Shown: positions 7,980-13,531 of the stretch, piece by piece
Numbering within the stretch: the first letter of the stretch is position 1
Layout: the number at the start of each line of letters is the position of its first letter
NCBI GenBank assembly: GCA_964388155.1
Contig: CAYLYH010000041.1
Span: 1-18,346 of the forward strand
DNA: 18,346 nucleotides
Origin: JACNKV01 sp964388155
GTDB lineage: Bacteria > Fidelibacterota > Marinisomatia > Marinisomatales > JACNKV01
Direction of reading: 5' to 3'
Translations under genes and position numbers: made by a program
Notes under the pieces: model-generated
What the model was told of the DNA's origin: nothing
What the model saw: only the letters and a program-made list of their open reading frames with translations
Database searches by the model: none

Positions 7980-8102
7980 TTGAAAAAAGACAATCAAACC
8001 TCATTTGCATCTGCGCAACCCGTAAATCGTATTAATTTGAATGCACCTTTGTCAGGTGCATTTTTTATGTGGAAAGAAGAGGAGTTATATGGACACAGTT
8101 AA
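7980..8102 (+). CDS. Possible 40-residue leader ORF upstream of the zinc-ribbon gene
   Basis: AAGGAGG (7968-7974) is the strongest Shine-Dalgarno in the area, and 5 nt later a TTG (7980) opens a 40-codon frame beginning MKKDNQTSFASAQPVNRI and ending at TAA 8100-8102. The frame overlaps the start of the zinc-ribbon gene by 14 bp in another frame, so translation could be coupled. Its DNA contains the terminator hairpin at 8040-8066. The stem GGTTTGA (7977-7983)/TCAAACC (7994-8000) covers the TTG. No homologue is recognised. It may be an attenuator leader peptide, or the Shine-Dalgarno-like motif may be part of a structured RNA. Confidence 0.35.
   Translation: MKKDNQTSFASAQPVNRINLNAPLSGAFFMWKEEELYGHS
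8040..8066 (+). terminator. Intrinsic terminator or attenuator in the leader of the zinc-ribbon gene
   Basis: AATGCACCT (8040-8048) and AGGTGCATT (8054-8062) form a perfect 9-bp stem with a 5-nt loop, followed directly by four more T. It is a textbook rho-independent terminator, but it lies 22 nt upstream of the next start codon and no complete gene precedes it on this strand. It therefore either attenuates the downstream gene or ends a small RNA made from 7938-8066. Confidence 0.8.
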
Positions 8103-8790
8103 GCATTTAATTGAACTACAGAAAATAGATTTTGAGTTAATGGAATTATCAGATATTTTAGGTGATCTTCCTACAAAAGTAGAGAAATTAATCGAAGAAG
8201 AAGAATCTTTAGTTAGTGAAATCAGCGACGGAAAAACCCGATTGAAGGAGATCACAGTTGAATTACATAAGGCCGATATTGATGTGAAAATATCCCAGGA
8301 AAAGATTGATAAACTGAAAGATCAATTATTCTTGGTGACCAGTAACAAACAATATGATGCGTTGATGCATGAAATAGATTATTTAAAGGAAGAGTTGGAC
8401 AGTTATGAAACGAGAGACCTTGAACTTATGGAAGAGAAATCTGAACTTGAAGAATCGGTGAAAAGCAAGGAATTGACACTGGAAACATTGAGCAACGATT
8501 TAAGTATTAGAAAAGGCAAGCTTGAAAAGCTCATTGATGAAACGTCGAACCAGAAAAAAGCATTAGAAGTCGAAAGAGAAGAAAAAGCGAAGAAGATATC
8601 CTCAAATGTTTTGGCAAGATATGACAGAACGCGTCATGCAAAGAGCGGTGTGGCAGTTGTCTCCATAGAAAACAATGCATGTGGCGGGTGTGGCGCCGGG
8701 CTTCCACCGCAAATTGTTGCAGATATTAAATCAGTATCCGGGATACGAAATTGTGATGTCTGTACACGATTTCTATACTGGGAAAAATAG
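8089..8790 (+). CDS. C4-type zinc-ribbon coiled-coil protein (COG1579 / CdsZ-like family)
   Basis: This 233-residue protein is mostly heptad-rich coiled coil, high in Glu and Lys (about residues 15-185). It ends with a zinc ribbon: CGGCGAGLPPQ, then NCDVCTRFLYW, that is CxxC...CxxC. Family members are predicted nucleic-acid-associated proteins; a named homologue from Chlamydia is CdsZ. Molecular function here is not established. The start at 8089 (MDTVKHLIELQ) is chosen over in-frame ATG 8041 because AGGAG (8080-8084) precedes it and the family begins at this motif; codons before it lie in the terminator hairpin. A 9-bp hairpin follows the stop, then rnpB. Confidence 0.85.
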   Translation: MDTVKHLIELQKIDFELMELSDILGDLPTKVEKLIEEEESLVSEISDGKTRLKEITVELHKADIDVKISQEKIDKLKDQLFLVTSNKQYDALMHEIDYLKEELDSYETRDLELMEEKSELEESVKSKELTLETLSNDLSIRKGKLEKLIDETSNQKKALEVEREEKAKKISSNVLARYDRTRHAKSGVAVVSIENNACGGCGAGLPPQIVADIKSVSGIRNCDVCTRFLYWEK

Positions 8791-8798
8791 ATAAATAT

Positions 8799-8819
8799 TT
8801 TTCAAAGAATCTTTGAAAA
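8799..8819. terminator. Hairpin between the zinc-ribbon gene and rnpB
   Basis: TTTTCAAAG (8799-8807) and CTTTGAAAA (8811-8819) are perfect inverted copies around AAT. The plus strand has only two T after it, so termination would be weak. The 3' arm overlaps sequence that can extend P1 of RNase P RNA, so the two helices exclude each other. Confidence 0.5.
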
Positions 8820-8820
8820 T

Positions 8821-9206
8821 TGAGTCGGTCGAGTGATTGCCTTGCTTATCCTGTTTTCAGGATTTGTCGGGGAGGAAAGTCCGAGCACCGCAGAGCAGGA
8901 TGCCTTCTAACGGAAGGAGTTCGTGAGAGCATGGAAAGTGCAGCAGAAAGTAAACCGCCCCGATTTATCGGGGTAAGGGTGAAAGGGGGGTGTAAGAGAC
9001 CACCAGTTTTGGTAGCAATATCAAGAGCTTGTAAACCCCATCCGGTGCAAGACCGAGTAAGTCTCAAGATGTGGCTCGCATCGATATGAGAGACGGGTAG
9101 GTCGCGTGAACCTGATGGCGACATCAGGACCAGGTGAATAATCACTTATCCATCCGCCTACCGGCGGATGGTGGACAGAACACGGCTTATAGACCGACTC
9201 AATTTT
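8821..9206 (+). ncRNA. rnpB: RNase P RNA, bacterial class A
   Basis: This is the catalytic RNA that cleaves 5' leaders from tRNA precursors. P1 is GAGTCGGTC (8822-8830) with GACCGACTC (9192-9200), and the flanks can extend pairing to 15 bp (8816-8830 with 9192-9206). The P3 tip is ATCCTG/CAGGAT. CR-I/P4 is GGGGAGGAAAGTCCGAGC (from 8869). CR-II/III appear as GTAAGGGTGAAAGGGGGGTGTAAGAG (8971-8996). GGTGCAAGACCGAGTAAG (9044-9061) and GACGGGTAGG follow, and CR-V/P2 3' is ACAGAACACGGCTTATAGACC near 9175. Where E. coli has a short CTGTC/GACAG segment before CR-V, this RNA has a 9-bp GC-rich hairpin (9150-9171). Ends are approximate. Confidence 0.94.
9150..9171 (+). repeat. GC-rich palindrome inside rnpB (TCCGCC-N4-GGCGGA type)
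   Basis: CCATCCGCC (9150-9158) and GGCGGATGG (9163-9171) pair perfectly over 9 bp around loop TACC. The core TCCGCC-N4-GGCGGA recurs at 18262-18277. It lies in the junction before CR-V of RNase P RNA. Confidence 0.6.
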
Positions 9207-9293
9207 CTATCAGTGAGAAAGACTATAAGTCGACATAGTTACAAAGTTGTGCACCAACTCAAATCTGAATAATGACGGAGTAATATATCAACG

Positions 9294-11021
9294 ATGCAAG
9301 ACCACATAACATATTGGAATGTACTCAAAGGGAATTCGGACATTGTTCAAACACTCCGGCGGGAATTTAAATGTTCAAAAGTTATCGCTAATGTTTTAGC
9401 CACCCGGGGATTTACCTCCAAAGAGAATACAAAAGATTTCTTTCAACCGGATTTAACTCGCTTGCACGACCCATATCTTATGAAAGACATGAATTGTGCT
9501 GTTGAACGTATCCTGGAAAATATAAAATCAAACGTTCCAATTCTGGTTTTTGGGGATTATGATGTGGATGGAACAACCGGAACAGCACTCCTATATATTG
9601 CCTTAAAAAAAATAGGCGGAATTGTCCATACGTATATTCCTAACAGAGAAAAAGAAGGATACGGGCTTTCCAAAGATGGCATATTACACGCAAAAAATGC
9701 CGGAGCGAATCTTCTCATCACCTGTGACTGCGGAATAAATGCCAATGAACAAATTCAGTTTGCAACTGAACATGGAATAGAAGTGATTGTTACAGATCAT
9801 CACATGCCGGATGATGACAACATGCCGGACGCATTGGCGATATTGAATCCCAAGCAGAGGGCATGCAATTATCCGTTTAAGGGGTTAAGCGGATGCGGTG
9901 TGGCATTTAAACTTGCAGTCGCATTGATAAAGGCTTTGGAATTATCTTTGGAAGAAATTTATCCATTATTGGAGTTGGTAACTCTTGGTACAATCGCGGA
10001 TATGATGCCCATTTTAGATGAAAATCGAGTCATCGTCTCTGCAGGACTTCGACGCATGGAATTCACAAAAATTCTTGGATTGAAACATCTGTTGGAACAA
10101 TCCGGCTTAGGCGGAAAATCACCCAGTGTCGTCCAATTGGTTTTTGGTGTTGCCCCAAAAATTAACGCTGCCGGCAGGCTTGGCGATGCCAACCGCTCAG
10201 TGACACTGTTGACAACAGAAGATGACTCTGTTGCAATGGAATATACCGACGTACTGTTTAGTGAGAATAATCTACGAAAAGACATCCAAAACTCTGTGGT
10301 GGAAGAAGCTCTCCGCATGGTGAACGCCAGCGTGAATGTAAAGAAAGATCGGGCAATCATTCTACCCGGACGTGGATGGCACCAGGGCGTTGTGGGAATC
10401 GTGGCATCGAAAATCAAGGAAGAATTCCATCGTCCCACAATTGTAATTTCCATTGATGAAAACGGCGTGGGAAAAGGAAGTGCCCGGAGCATACCGGGAT
10501 TTGACCTCTATACAGCCTTGACTAAGACGAGTGAATATCTTGAAGGATACGGCGGGCATCCTATGGCGGCAGGGCTGACGGTTCTAGAATCAAAGCTGGA
10601 CGCATTTAGACATGCGTTTGTAACTTACGCAAGCAAAATACTGACAAAAAAGGACTTGACTCCAACTATCACTCTTGACGGCGAAATGACTTTAAAAGAT
10701 ATCAATACACGATTTATGAATTTCTTGGATAAATTAGCACCTTACGGACCGGGAAATATGCGTCCGAAATTTGCGGTGAGAGGTGTAGACGTTGTCGGAA
10801 ATCCGCGAATAATTGGTAACGGAAATCACCTTCGCTTTCGAGTGCGCCAGCGTCAAACGACCTTTGATGCCATTGGATTCAACATGTCTCACTACTATGA
10901 AAAACTGATTAAAGGATTTCCGGTAGATTTGGCATTTGTCGTCGAACTTAATGAATGGCAGGGACAGTCAAACCTCCAACTGAATATTCGGGATATTAAA
11001 TTAACCGGGAGAGAAAAATGA
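9294..11021 (+). CDS. recJ: Single-stranded-DNA-specific exonuclease RecJ
   Basis: RecJ is the 5'-to-3' single-strand exonuclease used in recombination and mismatch repair. The 575 residues match the E. coli length of about 577. DHH phosphoesterase motifs are present in order: DYDVDG (88-93), ITCDCGI (142-148), VTDHH (166-170), GTIADM (232-237). NAAGRLGDA (291-299) and the DHHA1 motif GGHPMAAG (420-427) follow, then an OB-fold-like C-terminus. These include the metal-binding Asp and His residues, so the enzyme should be active. The start is ATG 9294; a GGAG lies 13 nt upstream, rather far, so initiation may be weak. It begins 87 bp after rnpB, and fabH overlaps its stop by 4 bp (ATGA). Confidence 0.96.
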   Translation: MQDHITYWNVLKGNSDIVQTLRREFKCSKVIANVLATRGFTSKENTKDFFQPDLTRLHDPYLMKDMNCAVERILENIKSNVPILVFGDYDVDGTTGTALLYIALKKIGGIVHTYIPNREKEGYGLSKDGILHAKNAGANLLITCDCGINANEQIQFATEHGIEVIVTDHHMPDDDNMPDALAILNPKQRACNYPFKGLSGCGVAFKLAVALIKALELSLEEIYPLLELVTLGTIADMMPILDENRVIVSAGLRRMEFTKILGLKHLLEQSGLGGKSPSVVQLVFGVAPKINAAGRLGDANRSVTLLTTEDDSVAMEYTDVLFSENNLRKDIQNSVVEEALRMVNASVNVKKDRAIILPGRGWHQGVVGIVASKIKEEFHRPTIVISIDENGVGKGSARSIPGFDLYTALTKTSEYLEGYGGHPMAAGLTVLESKLDAFRHAFVTYASKILTKKDLTPTITLDGEMTLKDINTRFMNFLDKLAPYGPGNMRPKFAVRGVDVVGNPRIIGNGNHLRFRVRQRQTTFDAIGFNMSHYYEKLIKGFPVDLAFVVELNEWQGQSNLQLNIRDIKLTGREK

Positions 11022-12010
11022 TTCGATCAAACATTATTGGTATGGGATATGCTGTTCCGGACAGAGTTGTGACAAACAGCGATCTCGAAAAAATTATGGA
11101 CACCACTGATGAGTGGATTGTGACCAGAAGTGGAATACAAGAGAGACATTGGGTTGAAGACGGGACAGGAACATCTGACTTAGCAGCCGAAGCTTCACTG
11201 AAAGCGATGGAAATGGCAGGCGTCTCTCCGGAAGAGATTGACCTTGTTATTGTGGCAACGCTTACATCAGATTATTTTTTCCCGGGTGTTGGGAATCAAC
11301 TGCAGGAAAAATTAGGATTAAGAAATATTGGGACCTTTGATATCAAAGTTGCCTGCTCTGCATTTATCTATGGATTGTCTATTGGTGACCAATTTATCAA
11401 AACCGGGCAACACGACACGGTATTGGTTGTGGGTGCCGAGGTACAGTCAACAGCTCTGGATTTGTCAACAGAGGGTCGAGATATTTCCGTATTGTTTGGC
11501 GATGGCGCAGGTGCTGTAATTTTACGAAGAGAGAAAGGTGAAAGTGGAATTTTGTCTACCCATCTTCATTCACAAGGAAGATACTTGAAGGAACTTTGGT
11601 GTGAAGCACCGGCTTCGCGGTTTAATCCAAGAATTTCGAAAGAGATGATTGATGAAAGGCGGCACTTGCCCTATATGAACGGCAGGGAAGTATTCCGAAA
11701 TGCGGTAAAGCGATTTCCTGAAGTTATCAATGAAGCATTAGACGCAAATCACTTAGACTTAGAGGATGTTAAACTGATTATTCCTCATCAGGCAAATTTG
11801 CGAATTAGTCAAGCGGTTGGCAAACGATTAGGAACGGCTCCCGGCGTTGTGTACAGTAATATCCATAAGTACGGCAACACAACAGGTGCTTCGATTCCAA
11901 TCGCACTTACAGAAGCTTATCAAGAGGGGAAATTCACTGAGGGAGACATCGTTATTTTAGCTGCATTTGGAGCAGGGTTTACCTGGGCATCCGCGGCGAT
12001 ACGATGGTGA
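11018..12010 (+). CDS. fabH: Beta-ketoacyl-ACP synthase III (FabH)
   Basis: FabH condenses an acyl-CoA (acetyl- or branched-chain) with malonyl-ACP to begin fatty acid synthesis. The catalytic triad is visible: Cys113 in KVACSAFIYGL, His257 in IPHQANLRI and Asn287 in NIHKYGNTTGASIP. TTDEWIVTRSGIQERHW (29-45) is the family N-terminal block and GDGAGAVIL (161-169) is present. CSAF replaces the more usual CSGF; the effect is unknown. Length 330 fits the family (about 320-335). The start overlaps the recJ stop in ATGA, so translation is probably coupled. No plsX or acpP is nearby. A related ketosynthase III with another substrate is possible, but the triad and length favour FabH. Confidence 0.92.
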   Translation: MIRSNIIGMGYAVPDRVVTNSDLEKIMDTTDEWIVTRSGIQERHWVEDGTGTSDLAAEASLKAMEMAGVSPEEIDLVIVATLTSDYFFPGVGNQLQEKLGLRNIGTFDIKVACSAFIYGLSIGDQFIKTGQHDTVLVVGAEVQSTALDLSTEGRDISVLFGDGAGAVILRREKGESGILSTHLHSQGRYLKELWCEAPASRFNPRISKEMIDERRHLPYMNGREVFRNAVKRFPEVINEALDANHLDLEDVKLIIPHQANLRISQAVGKRLGTAPGVVYSNIHKYGNTTGASIPIALTEAYQEGKFTEGDIVILAAFGAGFTWASAAIRW

Positions 12011-12020
12011 GAAAACAGAT

Positions 12021-12107
12021 GCAGTTGGCAGTAGCAATTGGCACTTGAACACTTTAACACCCTAACACGTTAATACTTTAACACCCTAACACGTTAATAC
12101 TTTAACA
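12021..12107 (+). repeat. Degenerate 7-mer then 8-mer array B (before the acyl-CoA dehydrogenase)
   Basis: Units GCAGTTG (12021), GCAGTAG (12028), a 6-mer and GCACTTG (12041) are followed by seven 8-bp units of form AAYACNNT beginning at 12048. Three alternating 8-mers, AACACCCT, AACACGTT and AATACTTT, create an exact 24-bp tandem repeat (12051-12074 and 12075-12098). The last partial unit runs into AGGA, the Shine-Dalgarno of the next gene. Confidence 0.8.
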
Positions 12108-12116
12108 GGAAAAAAC

Positions 12117-13271
12117 ATGGACAAATTATTTTTTACCGAAGAACATGAAATGCTTCGCGATATGGTACGGGATTTTGCGAAGAATGAAATAGAACCGGTT
12201 GCCGGCAAATTGGATGAACAAGGGAAATTCCCAACAGATATCGTCCGGCAAATGGGAGAGCTCGGATTGATGGGAATCCCCGTTCCTGAACAATATGGAG
12301 GTGCAGGGATGGATACAGTCGCCTATGCGTCTACTGTGATGGAGCTTGCAAAGGCCGATGCATCTGTAGCGATTACGTTGGCGGCACATACATCTCTTGG
12401 AACAATGCCTATTGTTATTTCCGGGACAGAAGCTCAAAAAAATAAATGGGTACCAAAACTGGCATCCGGCGAAATATTAGGTGCATTTGGCTTAACCGAA
12501 CCCGGAGCAGGCAGCGACGCCGGTGCAACAAAAACCACCGCAGTAAAAGATTGTGATAATTATGTGATTAACGGAAGTAAAATATTTATTACAAATTCCG
12601 GAGAGGCAGGCGTTTTAAGTTTAACAGCACAGATTATCGAAAACGGAGAAAAAAAAGGAATCGGAGCATTTACCATTCCCACAGATACGCCGGGACTTGT
12701 AATTGCGCCCAAAGAAAAAAAGATGGGATGGCGTGCCAGCGACACCCGACAATTGTTTTTTGAGGATATGGTCGTCCCTGCGAATTCCATGTTAGGTAAA
12801 CCGGAAGACGGATTTAAAACATTTCTAAAAACGCTGGTGGGTGGAAGAATATCCGTGGCAGCGCTTGCAGTTGGAACGGCAGAAGGTGCCTATTTACGAG
12901 CACTTCAATACTCAACTGAACGAAAGGCATTTGGGAAAAAAATTCATCGCTTTCAATCCATTGGATTCAAACTGGCGGATATGGCTACACAAATTGAAGC
13001 TGCAAAACTCCTCGTGTTTCACGCAGCGTGGATGAAAGATCAAGGAAAAGACGTAACGAAAGAAGCAGCGATGGCAAAATTATTTGCAAGTGAAGTTGCA
13101 ATGGATGCTACCACAGACGCCATCCAAATTCACGGTGGTTACGGATATGTGAGAGAATATGATGTGGAACGGTTTTTCCGGGATGCAAAAGTCCTTGAAA
13201 TCGGAGAAGGCACCAGCGAAATTCAACGGCTTGTTATCAGCCGTGAAATTATTAAAAGCGTCGGGCAGTAG
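12117..13271 (+). CDS. Acyl-CoA dehydrogenase, short-chain (butyryl-CoA dehydrogenase-like)
   Basis: This FAD flavoprotein makes the alpha,beta double bond of acyl-CoA in beta-oxidation or the reverse in butyrate-type metabolism, usually passing electrons to ETF. It is 384 residues, like the short-chain family. The signature GAFGLTEPGAGSDAG lies near residue 121, and FGKKIHRFQSIGFKLADMA near 270. The catalytic Glu is E364 in GEGTSEIQRLVISR, the position used by short- and medium-chain enzymes. IHGGYGYVREYDVERFFRDAK is intact. AGGA sits 6 nt before the ATG. It is 106 bp after fabH, the gap being filled by a repeat array. No etfAB or thiolase is visible, so the pathway direction is open. Confidence 0.92.
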   Translation: MDKLFFTEEHEMLRDMVRDFAKNEIEPVAGKLDEQGKFPTDIVRQMGELGLMGIPVPEQYGGAGMDTVAYASTVMELAKADASVAITLAAHTSLGTMPIVISGTEAQKNKWVPKLASGEILGAFGLTEPGAGSDAGATKTTAVKDCDNYVINGSKIFITNSGEAGVLSLTAQIIENGEKKGIGAFTIPTDTPGLVIAPKEKKMGWRASDTRQLFFEDMVVPANSMLGKPEDGFKTFLKTLVGGRISVAALAVGTAEGAYLRALQYSTERKAFGKKIHRFQSIGFKLADMATQIEAAKLLVFHAAWMKDQGKDVTKEAAMAKLFASEVAMDATTDAIQIHGGYGYVREYDVERFFRDAKVLEIGEGTSEIQRLVISREIIKSVGQ

Positions 13272-13299
13272 GCTCTAGGTACTTGGTTCTGGGGTTAGG
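13265..13299 (+). repeat. Degenerate heptamer array C (left flank of the S23 ORF)
   Basis: Five consecutive heptamers fit G-N-N-N-T-N-G or a close variant: GCAGTAG (13265), GCTCTAG (13272), GTACTTG (13279), GTTCTGG (13286), GGTTAGG (13293). The first contains the acyl-CoA dehydrogenase stop codon. The last contains the AGG of the S23 Shine-Dalgarno. GCAGTAG also occurs in array B. Positions 13271-13286 match the reverse complement of 13499-13514 at 14 of 16 bases. Confidence 0.65.
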
Positions 13300-13308
13300 A
13301 GAAAACAC

Positions 13309-13470
13309 ATGAGTTATCGAAAATTCGAGATTTGGGAAATAGCGAGAGAATTAGTTGTTAAGATTCATAAAATGACGATTAGAGATTTACCAAAATATGA
13401 AATGTATGAAGAAGGAAGTCAAATCAGTGGGGAAAAAATTAAACTTATTTATAAAAGCCATCTACAATAG
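13309..13470 (+). pseudogene. Truncated four-helix-bundle protein (23S rRNA intervening-sequence/S23 family)
   Basis: ATG 13309 has a strong AGGAG (13297-13301) 7 nt upstream and opens a 53-codon frame. Residues 1-39 are typical of S23/IVP four-helix-bundle proteins: MSYRKFEIWEIARELV, then IHKMTIRDLPKYEMYEEGSQI. In full-length relatives (about 120 residues) this continues into a second helix with an RRS..S...I.EG-type block. Here the match breaks after GSQI and the frame ends 14 residues later, so the 3' two thirds are lost by deletion or frameshift. S23 proteins are encoded inside 23S rRNA intervening sequences and at many chromosomal sites, and they share a fold with the Avd protein of diversity-generating retroelements. 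Inverted heptamer arrays flank the ORF. Family recognition is by eye. Confidence 0.72.
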
Positions 13471-13489
13471 AGCAAATAATATTAATAAG

Positions 13490-13531
13490 CACCCAACGCC
13501 AAGAACCAAGAGCCCAGTCCCCAGCACCCAT
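13490..13531 (+). repeat. Degenerate heptamer array D (right flank of S23 ORF, into the pgpH start)
   Basis: Six heptamers fit NNCCMAG or a close variant: CACCCAA (13490), CGCCAAG (13497), AACCAAG (13504), AGCCCAG (13511), TCCCCAG (13518), CACCCAT (13525). In reverse complement they give CTTGGTT/CTGGG-type units like array C, so C and D are inverted. The pgpH ATG (13530) lies in the last unit. Confidence 0.7.

Noticed and set aside
8846..9145. Open frames of 89 and 99 codons on both strands over 8820-9145
   Set aside because: They lie inside RNase P RNA, whose conserved regions explain the sequence.
9245..9259. AGTTG/CAACT mini-hairpin between rnpB and recJ
   Set aside because: Only 5 bp with no T-run, likely chance.
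9959..10492. 177-codon antisense ORF inside recJ
   Set aside because: It is a shadow of the recJ frame with no ribosome site and a translation without recognisable domains.
12021..12107. CRISPR-like array
   Set aside because: Units are 7-8 bp without spacers, and no cas gene is present.
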